Positions 34,969-45,476 of a DNA stretch of 64,000 bases are shown here, one piece after another. The position numbers and the translations under genes are program-made. The notes under the pieces are model-generated. The model saw only the letters and a list, made by a program, of their open reading frames with translations, did no database searches and was not told the origin of the DNA. The number at the start of each line of letters is the position of its first letter. Position 1 is the first letter of the stretch. Source of the stretch: Silene latifolia (Eukaryota > Streptophyta > Magnoliopsida > Caryophyllales > Caryophyllaceae); assembly GCF_048544455.1 (NCBI RefSeq), contig NC_133530.1, forward strand, positions 16,421,748 to 16,485,747. The letters are read 5' to 3'.

Positions 34969-36463
34969 ATGAGTCAGGAACTTCAAGCTCTTGATGTCAA
35001 TCATACTTGGGATTTAGTTCCTCTACCTGCTGGGCACACTCCCATTGGTTGCAAATGGATTTACAAGCTCAAATTCAAACCAGATGGTACCATTGAACGC
35101 TACAAAGCTCGTTTGGTTGCAAAAGGGTACAAGCAAATTGAAGGAAAAGATTACAAACATACGTTCTCACCAGTAGCAAAGTTTGCTACTGTGCGAACTG
35201 TAATGGCTTTAGTAGCATCTAAGAATTGGCCCCTCTTTCAGTTAGACATTAACAATGCATTTTTGCACGGATATCTTGATGAAACTGTCTATATGGAACC
35301 TCCACCAGGATACACAAAGGATCAACCTGGGCAAGTCTGTCATTTAAAGCGCTCTCTCTATGGATTAAAGCAAGCAAGTCGTCAATGGAACATTGAATTA
35401 TCTCGGTTTTTAATGAAAGAATTAGGATTCAGCCAGTCCAAGCACGATTATTCTTTATTCACAAAGATTCAGGGTTCTCATTTCACAATAATACTGGTGT
35501 ACGTTGATGATCTATTAATTACTGGATCTAATTCTTCCTATATTACTTCAATCAAACAAGCACTTGACAAGCAATTCACAATCAAGGACCTTGGCCTCAT
35601 GCGTTTTTTTTTGGAGTATAGGTAGCCCGAAATGGCAAGGGCATTATTCTAAACCAAAGGAAATATATAGTTGATCTTCTTCTTGAAACAGGTCTGCAAG
35701 ATTGCAAGCCTGCACTTATTCCATTTCCTCATGGTGTTAAGCTTTCAATTGAAGATGGCGACTTATTACCAGATGCAGAGCCATATAGAAGACTTGTTGG
35801 GCACTTGCTCTATCTCAATTTAACTCGTCCTGACATTTTTTTTTTATGTCCAGCAATTGTCACAATTTCTGAGCTCTCCTCGTCAACCACACTACCATGC
35901 TGCTCTTCATGTTGTCAGGTACCTTAAGGGTACGATTAATCATGGGCTATTCTATTCCTCTACTTCAGACCTCTCTTTGTCAGGTTATTCTGATGCAGAT
36001 TGGGGAAATTGCCCCTTCTCTGCTAAATCAATCACTGGTTATTGCGTTTTTCTTGGTTCTTCTTTAATCAGTTGGAAGACCAAAAAGCAAAAAACGGTTT
36101 CAAAGTCATCCGCGGAGTCCGAATATATATCGTAGTATGAGTGCCACAACTAGTGAGTTAGAATGGGTTGAGGGTTTGTTAAATGATTTACAGCTCAAGG
36201 TCCCTCTTCCTATTCCCTTGATGTGTGATAATCGTGCTGCTCAACACATAGCCGTTAACCCGGTTTTCCACGAGAGGACGAAGCACCTCAATATCGATTG
36301 TCACTATGTTCGTGACAAAGTCCAGGAAGGCTTCATCTCCACTGTTCATGTCAAGTCTGCTCTTCAACTTGCTGACATTATGACTAAGAGCCTTGGTGAC
36401 ACTCAACATCGTTTCCTATCTTCCAAGTTGGGCTTGTGTTCCTTGAACCCAATGCCAACTTGA
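34969..36463 (+). pseudogene. Copia polyprotein: reverse transcriptase and RNase H (left copy), frameshifted
   Basis: A 218-codon frame (34969-35625) carries the copia reverse transcriptase: [48 protein letters not shown] and the catalytic YVDDLLITG. It breaks in a run of T at about 35603. Further fragments follow at 35857-36135 (YSDADWGNCP, SKSSAESEY: RNase H) and 36137-36463 (end of RNase H, KHLNIDCHYVRDKV). The breaks include a T-run length change at about 35836 and a 4-bp ATAT insertion near 36126 not found in the right copy. Confidence 0.9.
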
Positions 36464-36470
36464 GGGGAGA

Positions 36471-36755
36471 TATAGAATGTTCTAGTTCGTTCTAGCTCAT
36501 TGTACATAGCTGACTATTGTACAACTAATTAGTTAGTTTGTTACAAGGGTAGTTTAGTAATATACTATAGCTTAACCGACTTACTTAGATGATAGAAGTA
36601 GAAACACTTGTAACTTAAAGTATACAGATTAATATCATCACATTTATTTACGTCTTCTCTCTCAAAGTTAGTCAATGTTCATATCTTCATCTTCAAACAT
36701 CTTACCTTCAATTTCAATCATCAATGGTGTTCAAAGCGATTTCCGCTTCTTCTGA
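36471..36755 (+). repeat. 3' LTR of the left copia element
   Basis: 285 bp, preceded by the purine tract GAGGGGAGA and followed by the CATAG duplication. Its first bases read TATAGAATG where the other three LTR copies have TCTAGAATG. Confidence 0.9.
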
Positions 36756-36774
36756 CATAGGGTTACCATTTCTC

Positions 36775-37105
36775 TTTTCTGATTTCCCAAAAATAAGTTA
36801 CGCAGCTGATACTACTAGCCGTGACTCCCGTCAATGCGCGAAACTGATGGTGACTAGTCGGCAACATTGTATGGCACTTGAGGTGGCAAATCCGGGTCAA
36901 TTAAAGACAAACTCAGGAGTCAAAGTTGATGGTGATATGTCGACAGCTACGGGCGGAGGTGGTGGCATAATCAAGGTCAATCAATACCACCTCAGGAGTC
37001 GAAGCTGCTGGTGCCTGGTGGTCGACTATGGGGAGAGGTGGTGGCATTTGAGATGGTAAATCAGGGTCAACCAAGACTAATTTTATTGCCAAAACTATTT
37101 TCAAT
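36775..37105 (-). pseudogene. Degenerate relative of the secreted-protein gene, left copy
   Basis: On the minus strand the phrase TTGACCC(T/G)GATTT followed by a CCATC/CCACCTCAA(G/A)TGCCA-type sequence occurs at about 37042-37072 and 36870-36905, with a weaker copy at 36963-36985. The last continues into ACAATGTTGCCGACTA. The gene at 21313 ends in the same way: ATTGACCCTGATTTATTGCC, stop, then AGTGCCACAATATTGTTGACT. In translation this gives VDPDLPSQMPP against IDPDLLP. I infer a decayed paralogue or duplicated gene end with three tail repeats and no signal peptide. Confidence 0.6.
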
Positions 37106-37206
37106 ATATTGAATAGCTTTTTTCGTTTACAATTTTAAATATCAATTCAAATATTTTAGATCAATTTTTCAAGTTCCGGTCGATTTTGACAATAACTATA
37201 TGTTTA

Positions 37207-37938
37207 TAGGGATGGCAATGAGTAGGGTTTGGGTAGGGTCCACCCAGATCCGGACCCGAGATTTTCCCTTTGGACCCGTACCCGACCCAGACCCGCAAGG
37301 GTCTAAAATTTGAGGACCCATACCTGGACCCTATGGGTAAGGTTCGGGTCTGGGTCTACCCACGGGTCCGAGTTTCAGCCACTTTAATAGCAGGATTAAG
37401 GTCTGTAATATTAAAAAAAAATTCATAGTATTTTAACAAAATTAATTTTGCCCCCAAATACATGTGAAAGAATCAAACTCGGAACTCTAAAATTAATACC
37501 GAACTTGATAGTCGTCTTCATCTGACTGTCGCTGGCTGTCGTTAATGGTGGTTGTCGGTCGCCGCCTAGTAGAGAGATGGTTGTCAGTCGTGTGTTAGTG
37601 TTGTGGTGATGGTTTCCTTGTGTTAGTGGTGGAGTGGTGGTATTGTCAGAAGAGTTTGGTTGGGTTTTATCACTTTATGGGATGAGGGAAGAGAAAGAGA
37701 CTTTAGTTGCTTTGGTTTCTACGGTCTACCAGTATGAATTTAGAGAAGTTATGATTTTTTTTTCTTTTTTTAATAAAGTGTCTAAGGGACGGGTATGGGT
37801 CTCATTACTTAGACCCGGACCCGGAATATTTTCTTAAGACCCATACCCATTGGGTCTGAAAAAATTAGACCCATACCCGACCCATTAAGGTCCAACCCTC
37901 AGGATCTGGGTCAGGTCCCCGACCCACTGCCATCCCTA
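37207..37938. mobile_element. Non-autonomous hAT element, left copy
   Basis: 732 bp with ends TAGGGATGGCAATGAG and the inverse of TAGGGATGGCAGTGGG, flanked by the perfect 8-bp duplication TATGTTTA (37199-37206, 37939-37946). GGGTCC/GGACCC-rich subterminal repeats fill both ends. An 8-bp duplication and these termini are standard for hAT. The interior frame at 37634-37837 is not a transposase. The copy at 43990-44733 has the same duplication. Confidence 0.93.
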
Positions 37939-37969
37939 TATGTTTATGTTCAGTGATTTGATTTCAAAG

Positions 37970-37972
<3 letters not shown>

Positions 37973-38024
<52 letters not shown>
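37973..38024. repeat. AT dinucleotide microsatellite at the left flank of the central element
   Basis: About 26 AT/TA repeats directly abut the terminus of the foldback-like element. Its mirror is at 43911-43955. Confidence 0.98.
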
Positions 38025-38029
<5 letters not shown>

Positions 38030-41000
38030 GAAGGATCAACTAAGGTCCATTATATATTTGAGTCCATAAGGTCTTTTGTGAGCCATTGGATGGAGGGAGA
38101 TGGGGGGATGAGATGAATCCACCAAAAGTCATTATACAAGCAAATTAACACACTTTACTAATCCACCCTAATTAACCACTAATTTACTATATATTTGTTT
38201 TCTACCCACCTATTTCTCTCTCATCTCACACATTTCACTCTTCTCTTCTCTCAAAAAAAAACCCAAAAAATCCAAATAAATAAAAAACCCAAAAAATCCA
38301 AATAAATAAAAAAAACCCAAAAAATCCAAATAAAAAAAAACCCAAAAAATCCAAATAAATCAAAAAATCCAAATAAATCAAAAAACCAAATAAATCATTC
38401 ATTTCTCTCTTCCTCATTCACCACCACCCACCACTATCCCAACCGCCACCACCCACCGCCCACATCCACCGCCACCTCCACCACCGCCGTAATTATATAA
38501 ACTCGTTTTTTTTTTTTTTTTTTTTTTCCAGATTTTGCGTCTCGGTTTATTTCGTCACTTTTTTTTTTTTTTTTTTTTCGATTTCGTGTTACTTCTCCTT
38601 TTTTATTCATTTTCTCAAATCTCTTCTTGTTATACTTTTTTTTAAGATTTCGGGTTTTAAATATTGTTATTTGGTTTATTTTAGATTTCGGGTTTGGTTG
38701 GGTTGTTGGTTTTTTGGTTTTATTATTGTTTTTTGGTTTTTTGTTTTTGTTATTATGAGTTTGTTTGGTTTTTGTTATTATTTTTTTTTTTTTATATTTT
38801 TCATATTTATTGTTTGATTTTTTTACTATTTACGACTAATGTTATACATTTTATGACCAAAGTTATACAAAAAAAGACTAAAGTTATACAAAAATTGGAC
38901 TAAAGTGATACAACAATGAACTAAAGTTATACAAAAATGAACCAAAGTTATACAAAAATGAACCAAAGTTATACAAAAATGGACTAAAGTGATACAAAAA
39001 ATTGGACTAAAGTTATACAAGAATGAACCAAAGTCATACAAAAATGAACCAAAGTTATACAAAAATCGACCAGAGTTATACAAAAATGCACCAAAGTTAT
39101 ACAAAAAATGGACTAAAGTTATACAAAAATGAACCAAAGTTATACAAAAATGAACCAGAGTTATACAAAAATGAACCAAAGTTATACAAAAATGGACTTA
39201 AGTTATACAAAAATGGACTAACTTTTGTATAACTCTGGTGCATTTTTGTATAACTCTGGTCCATTTTTGTATAACTTTGGTTCATTTTTGTATAACTTTG
39301 GTTCATTTTTTGTATAACTTTAGTCCAATTTTTGTATAACTCAGTGCATTTTTGTATAACTCAGTCCATTTTTGTATAACTTTGGTTCATTTTTGTATAA
39401 CTTTGGTTCATTTTTGTATAACTTTAGTCCAATTTTTTGTATAACTTTAGTCCATTGTTGTATCACTTTAGTCCAATTTTTGTATAACTTTGGTGCATTT
39501 TTGTATAACTCTGGTCGATTTTTGAATAACTTTGGTTCATTTTTGTATAACTTTGGTTCATTTTTGTATAACTTTGGTCCATATTTGTATAACTTTGGTT
39601 CATTTTTGTATAACTTTAGTCCAATTTTTTGTATAACTTTAGTCCATTTTTGTATAACTTTGGTTCATTTTTGTATAACTTTAGTCCAATTGTTTTATCA
39701 CTTTAGTCCAATTTTTGTATAACTTTAGTCTTTTTTTGTATAACTTTGGTTTATTTTTGTATAACTTTGGTCATAAAATGCAAAACTTTAGTCATAAAAT
39801 GTATAACTTTAGTCGTAAATAGTAAAAAAATCAAACAATAAATATGAAAAATATGAAAAAAAAAAAATAATAACAAAAACCAAAAAAACTCATAATAACC
39901 AAAACAAAAAACCAAATAACAATAATAAAACCAAAAAACCAACAACCCAACCAAACCCGAAATCTAAAATAAACCAAATAACAATAAAAAAAAACCAAAT
40001 TTAAATATCGTGTGTATAACTCTAATGTACGCAGTGTATAACTTTAATAGACAAGATGTATAACTTTAGTCATAAAATGTATAACTTTAGTCATAAAATG
40101 TATAACTTTAATGTTTTAAGTGTATAACTTTAGTCGTAAATTAAATCTTAGCCATATAAAATGTATAACTTTAATGTTTTAATGTTTTAAGTGTATAACC
40201 AACAAAAAATTAATAACCAACAAAAATTAAAAACCAAATAACAATAACAAAATAAAGTAAATATGACAAAAACACAAAAAAACCAATAGATCTAAAAAAA
40301 ACAACACCACCCAAAATTAATACCAAATCTCAAATAATAATAAAAAAAACTAAACTAAAAAAATACAAAACAAAGAAAAAATAACAAAAACAAAGGAAAA
40401 CAAAGGAACGACCAAAAAAAATCAGAAAAAGAAAGAAGAAGGGGCTGCGGGTTTAGGGCTTCGTTTTTGAAGGGGTTGCGGGTGGGTTTGGGTCTGGGTA
40501 TGGACAGATCTAGGTCGAGGGTGGTGAGAGGAGTCGAGTGGTGGTTCTGGGTGGCCGTGAGGGTGGCTGTAGGTGGCGGAAAATAGGAGAGAAAGAGGGA
40601 TGTCGGGTTGGTTATGGTTGTTGATGTCGCGGCTGTGGTTGCGGTTATTGCCTCTGTTGTGGGTGGTGGCTGCCGGCATGGTGGCCACCCTTGAAACCAC
40701 TGTGTCCAGGCCGGCAAAGTGGTAGTGGTGGCGGCCACGGTGGTGGTGGTTAGTGTAGGTGTGTGGTGTGTGTGTGGTTGTTGCGGGTCGGATTGTTGGT
40801 GTCGGGGGGTTGACGGTAGGGCCGTGGTGGTGAGGTGAGGCGCGTGGTTGTGTGAGTAAAGGAGGGAGGACGGTATGGTGGTGGTGAATGGTGGTGGAAG
40901 GGTGGTTTGTTATGGTGGTGTTGTACTGTTTGTCGATGAAGTTGTTCCTTTTTTTTTTTTTTTTTTTTTTGTTGGTTTTTTTGTTGTTGATTTGGGTTTT

Positions 41001-41267
41001 TTTTTTGAGAGAATGAGAGAAGGATGAGAGAGAATGAGTGTATGAGAGAAGTGTGAATGAATGAATAATGAGGAAGTGAGTTGGGAGATTAGAATGGTGG
41101 AAGAGTTATACACAATTAGGTGGAGTTATACACAATTAGGGAGGGAGATTAGGGAGGTTCATTTGTGACCCTTGAATGAGATGTAATCTCATCCCTCCAT
41201 CCCTTCCATCCAAAGGCCCTTATAAGGACTTAGGGACTCAATGGATGTAAGGACCTTAGAAGAACCA

Positions 41268-41270
<3 letters not shown>
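38025..41270. mobile_element. Foldback-like element A, complete, in a TA microsatellite
   Basis: The two ends are imperfect inverted repeats: GGAAGGATCAACTAAGGTCC at 38029 and, reading in from 41270, GTGTGGTTCTTCTAAGGTCC. Homology continues inwards (CCATTGGATGGAGGGA against CCTTTGGATGGAAGGG). Inside, 38660-39215 and 39225-39990 are also inverted copies of each other, meeting near 39220 in a 21-bp tandem array. CAC/GTG-rich low-complexity tracts (38420-38490, 40440-40920) may be captured exons, but no domain is recognisable. No transposase was seen. Foldback or foldback-like MULE is the best guess. Confidence 0.6.
38845..39790. repeat. 21-bp tandem array that inverts midway (in element A)
   Basis: Units of about 21 bp, core AAGTTATACAAAAATG(A/G)ACC, run in one orientation to about 39215 and then in the opposite one (TTTTTGTATAACTTTGGTTC) to about 39785. 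Given the length there are some 40-45 units. Because 21 is divisible by three and the unit lacks stops in several frames, long heptapeptide frames appear on both strands; I do not regard these as genes. Confidence 0.95.

Positions 41271-41335
<65 letters not shown>
41271..41335. repeat. Compound TC/TA microsatellite between element copies
   Basis: A CT tract passes into a TA tract. It separates the right end of element A from the left end of copy B. Confidence 0.95.
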
Positions 41336-41338
<3 letters not shown>

Positions 41339-42138
41339 AAGGATCAACTAAGGTCCATTATATATTTGAGTCCATAAGGTTTTTTGTGAGCCATTGGATG
41401 GAGGGAGATGGAGGGATGAGATGAACCCACCAAAAGTCATTATACAAGCAAATTAACACACTTTACTAATCCACCCTAATTAACCACTAATTTACTATAT
41501 ATTTGTTTTCTACCCACCTATTTCTCTCTCATCTCACACATTTCACTCTTCTCTTCTCTCAAAAAAAAACCCAAAAAATCCAAATAAATAAAAAACCCAA
41601 AAAATCCAAATAAATAAAAAAAACCCAAAAAATCCAAATAAATAAAAAAAAACCCAAAAAATCCAAATAAATCAAAAAATCCAAATAAATCAAAAAACCA
41701 AATAAATCATTCATTTCTCTCTTCCTCATTCACCACCACCCACCACTATCCCAACCGACACCACCCACCGCCCACATCCACCGCCACCTCCACCACCGCC
41801 GTATAACTTTGGTTCATTTTTGTATAACTTTGGTTCATTTTTGTATAACTTTGGTTCATTTTTTGTATAACTTTAGTCCAATTTTTTGTATAACTCTGGT
41901 GCATATTTGTATAACTCTGGTCCATTTTTGTATAACTTTGGTTCATTTTTGTATAACTTTGGTTCATTTTTGTATAACTTTAGTCCAATTTTTGTATAAC
42001 TTTAGTCCATTGTTGTATGACTTTAGTCCAATTTTTGTATAACTTTGGTGCATTTTTGTATAACTCTGGTCGATTTTTGAATAACTTTGGTTCATTTTTG
42101 TATAACTTTGGTTCATTTTTGAATAACTTTTTGTATAA
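41336..42138 (+). mobile_element. Truncated direct copy B of the foldback-like element
   Basis: 41336-41800 repeats 38029-38490 almost exactly (terminus, CCATTGGATGGAGG, CAC-rich block). It then jumps at CACCGCCGT straight into the 21-bp array, skipping the T-rich segment present in A. The array flips orientation at GTATAACCAAAGTTATAC (42132-42150), where it fuses to copy C. Confidence 0.8.
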
Positions 42139-43907
42139 CCAAAGTTATACAAAAATCGACCAGAGTTATACAAAAATGAGCCAAAGTTATACAAAAAAAG
42201 ACTAAAGTTATACAAAAAAAGACTAAAGTTATACAAAAATTGGACTAAAGTGATACAACAATGGACTAAAGTTATACAAAAATGGACCAGAGTTATACAA
42301 AAATGAACCAGAGTTATACAAAAAATTGGACTAAAGTTATACAAAAAATGAACCAAAGTTATACAAAAATGAACCAAAGTTATACAAAAATGAACCAAAG
42401 TTATACAAAAATGAACCAAAGTTATTCAAAAATCGACCAGAGTTATACAAAAATGCACCAAAGTTATACAAAAATTGGACTAAAGTGATACAACAATGGA
42501 CTAAAGTTATACAAAAAATTGGACTAAAGTTATACAAAAATGAACCAAAGTTATACAAAAATGGAACAGAGTTATACAAAAATGCACCAGAGTTATACAA
42601 AAAATTGGACGAAAGTTATACAAAAAATGAACCAAAGTTATACAAAAATGAACCAAAGTTATACAAAAATGGACCAGAGTTATACAAAAATGCACCAGAG
42701 TTATACAAAAGTTAGTCCATTTTTGTATAACTTAAGTCCATTTTTGTATAACTTTGGTTCATTTTTGTATAACTCTGGTTCATTTTTGTATAACTTTGGT
42801 TCATTTTTGTATAACTTTAGTCCATTTTTTGTATAACTTTGGTGCATTTTTGTATAACTCTGGTCGATTTTTGTATAACTTTGGTTCATTTTTGTATGAC
42901 TTTGGTTCATTCTTGTATAACTTTAGTCCAATTTTTTGTATCACTTTAGTCCATTTTTGTATAACTTTGGTTCATTTTTGTATAACTTTGGTTCATTTTT
43001 GTATAACTTTAGTTCATTGTTGTATCACTTTAGTCCAATTTTTGTATAACTTTAGTCTTTTTTTGTATAACTTTGGTCATAAAATGTATAACTTTAGTCG
43101 TAAATAGTAAAAAAATCAAACAATAAATATGAAAAATATGAAAAAAAATAAATAATAACAAAAACCAAACAAACTCATAATAACAAAAACAAAAAACCAA
43201 AAAACAATAATAAAACCAAAAAACCAACAACCCAACCAAACCCGAAATCTAAAATAAACCAAATAACAATATTTAAAACCCGAAATCTTAAAAAAAAGTA
43301 TAACAAGAAGAGATTTGAGAAAATGAATAAAAAAGGAGAAGTAACACGAAATCGAAAAAAAAAAAAAAAAAGTGACGAAATAAACCGAGACGCAAAATCT
43401 GGAAAAAAAAAAAAAAAAAAAAAAAAAAACGAGTTTATATAATTACGGCGGTGGTGGAGGTGGCGGTGGATGTGGGCGGTGGGTGGTGTCGGTTGGGATA
43501 GTGGTGGGTGGTGGTGAATGAGGAAGAGAGAAATGAATGATTTATTTGGTTTTTTGATTTATTTGGATTTTTTGATTTATTTGGATTTTTTGGGTTTTTT
43601 TATTTATTTGGATTTTTTGGGTTTTTTTTATTTATTTGGATTTTTTGGGTTTTTTATTTATTTGGATTTTTTGGGTTTTTTTTTTAGAGAAGAGAAGAGT
43701 GAAATGTGTGAGATGAGAGAGAAATAGGTGGGTAGAAAACAAATATATAGTAAATTAGTGGTTAATTAGGGTGGATTAGTAAAGTGTGTTAATTTGCTTG
43801 TATAATGACTTTTGGTAGATTCATCTCATCCCTCCATCTCCCTCCATCCAATGGCTCACAAAAGACCTTATGGACTCAAATATATAATGGACCTTAGTTG
43901 ATCCTTC

Positions 43908-43910
<3 letters not shown>
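42139..43910 (-). mobile_element. Inverted copy C of the foldback-like element (inner end of right arm)
   Basis: Reverse complement of 38025-39785. The terminus GGAAGGATCAACTAAGG lies at 43890-43908, then the CAC-rich block, the A/T-rich segment and the 21-bp array with its orientation switch at about 42712. It lacks the second half seen in element A. Confidence 0.8.

Positions 43911-43955
<45 letters not shown>
43911..43955. repeat. TA microsatellite flanking copy C
   Basis: About 22 TA repeats, the mirror of 37973-38024, somewhat shorter. Confidence 0.97.
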
Positions 43956-43958
<3 letters not shown>

Positions 43959-43989
43959 CTTTGAAATCAAATCACTGAACATAAACATA

Positions 43990-44733
43990 TAGGGATGGCA
44001 GTGGGTCGGGGACCCGACCCAGATCCTGAGGGTTGGATCCTAATGGGTCGGGTATGGGTCTCATTTTTTCAGACCCAATGGGTATAGACCGGGTATGGGT
44101 CTTAAGAAAATATTCCGGGTCCGGGTCTAAGTAATGAGATCCATACCCGACCCTTAGACCCTTTATTAAAAAAAGAAAAAAAAAATCATAACTTCTCTAA
44201 ATTCATACTGGTAGACCGTAGAAACCAAAGCAACTAAAGTCTCTTTCTCTTCCCTCATCCCATAAAGTGATAAAACCCAACCAAACTCTTCTGACAATAC
44301 CACCACTCCACCACTAACACAAGGAAACCATCACCACAACACTGACACACGACTGACAACCATCTCTCTACTAGGCGGCGACCGACAACCACCATTAACG
44401 GCAGCCAGCGACAGTCAGATGAATACGGCTATTAAGTTCGGTATTAATTTTAGAGTTCCGAGTTTGATTCTTTCACATGTATTTGGAGGCAAAATTAATT
44501 TTGTTAAAATACTATGATTTTTTTTTTAATATTATAGACCTTAATCCTGCTATTAAAGTGGCTGAAACTCGGACCCGTGGGTAGACCCAGACCCGAACCT
44601 TACCCATAGGGTCCAGGTATGGGTCCTCAAATTTTAGACCCTTGCGGGTCTGGGTCGGGTACGGGTCCAAAGGGAAAATCTCGGGTCCGGATCTGGGTGG
44701 ACCCTACCCAAACCCTACTCATTGCCATCCCTA
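43990..44733. mobile_element. Non-autonomous hAT element, right copy
   Basis: 744 bp, TAGGGATGGCA termini, flanked by TAAACATA (43982-43989, 44734-44741), the complement of the duplication at the left copy. The shared duplication shows a single insertion event before the arms separated. Confidence 0.93.
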
Positions 44734-44835
44734 TAAACATATAGTTATTGTCAAAATCGACCGGAACTTAAAAAATTGATCTAAAATATTTGAATTGATA
44801 TTTAAAATTGTAAACGAAAAAAGCTATTCAATATA

Positions 44836-45170
44836 TTGAAAATAGTTTTGGCAATAAAATTAGTCTTGGTTGACCCTGATTTACCATCTCAAATGCCACC
44901 ACTTCTCCCCATAGTCGACCACCAGGCACCAACAGCTTCGACTCCTGAGGTGGTATTGATTGACCTTGATTATGCCACCACCTCCGCCCGTAGTTGTCGA
45001 CATATCACCATCAACTTTGACTCCTGAGTTGGTCTTTAATTGACCCGGATTTGCCACCTCAAGTGCCATACAATGTTGCCGACTAGTCACCACAAGTTTC
45101 GCGCATTGACGGGAGTCACGGCTAGTAGTATCAGCTGCGTAACTTATTTTTGGGAAATCAGAAAAGAGAA
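44836..45170 (+). pseudogene. Degenerate relative of the secreted-protein gene, right copy
   Basis: Mirror of 36775-37105. The frame at 44836-45027 reads LVDPDLPSQMPP and VVLIDLDYATTSA; a third tail-like phrase TTGACCCGGATTTGCCACC is at 45039-45057, followed by the gene-like 3' flank. It ends just before the copia LTR. Confidence 0.6.
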
Positions 45171-45184
45171 ATGGTAACCCTATG

Positions 45185-45469
45185 TCAGAAGAAGCGGAAA
45201 TCGCATTGAACGCCATTGATGATTGAAATTGAAGGTAAGATGTTTGAAGATGAAGATACGAACATTGACTAACTTTGAGAGAGAAGACGTAAATAAATGT
45301 GATGATATTAATCTGTATACTTTAAGTTACAAGTGTTTCTACTTATATCATCTAAGTAAGTCGGTTAAGCTATAGTATATTACTAAACTACCCTTGTAAC
45401 AAACTAACTAATTAGCTGTACAATAGTCAGCTATGTACAATGAGCTAGAACGAACTAGAACATTCTAGA
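45185..45469 (-). repeat. 3' LTR of the right copia element
   Basis: 285 bp, starting (on the element strand) TCTAGAATGTTCTAG after the purine tract GAGGGGGGA and ending CTTCTTCTGA. Confidence 0.9.
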
Positions 45470-45476
45470 TCCCCCC

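Larger units (their letters stand above)
23978..36755 (+). mobile_element. Ty1/copia retrotransposon, left copy, split by a gypsy-like element
   Basis: It comprises two 285-bp LTRs (23978-24262 and 36471-36755), a primer binding site, gag-pol in the copia order (gag, protease, integrase, reverse transcriptase, RNase H) and a polypurine tract (GAGGGGAGA) before the 3' LTR. It is flanked by the 5-bp duplication CATAG (23973-23977, 36756-36760). Removing the nested element leaves about 5.5 kb. The pol region carries stops and frameshifts, so it is inactive. The clade was not determined. Confidence 0.95.
8290..39785 (+). repeat. Left arm of the giant inverted repeat
   Basis: Its sequence reappears as reverse complement in 42139-60378. 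Anchor pairs: 8628 with 60036; 14078-14199 with 57109-57230; 21313-21816 with 55352-55855; the copia LTRs 23978-24262 with 52910-53194 and 36471-36755 with 45185-45469; hAT 37207-37938 with 43990-44733. Four insertions are private to this arm (10187-10436, 11009-13964, 15067-21008, 24783-32020), together about 16.4 kb. Without them the arm is about 15.1 kb. Confidence 0.93.
39786..42138. other. Central spacer between the two palindrome arms
   Basis: It holds the second half of element A (to 41270), a TC/TA microsatellite (41271-41335) and the truncated direct copy B (41336-42138). None of it has a mirrored partner across the main axis, except that B is itself inverted relative to the outer part of the copy at 42139-43910. 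Confidence 0.75.

Noticed and set aside
36724..37059. A 111-codon plus-strand protein starting MVFKAISASS
   Set aside because: The start lies in the copia LTR and the body is antisense to the decayed gene relative. No domain or promoter supports it.
40355..40738. A threonine/proline-rich protein frame in element A
   Set aside because: It is a translation of the CAC/GTG-rich low-complexity tract, with no start context or domain; a captured exon is possible but unsupported.
38826..43107. Many open frames of heptapeptide repeats (MNQSYTK, FLYNFGS, HFCITLV) on both strands
   Set aside because: They arise because the 21-bp unit is a multiple of three and lacks stops in several frames. They are open in conflicting frames and strands, with no other coding sign.
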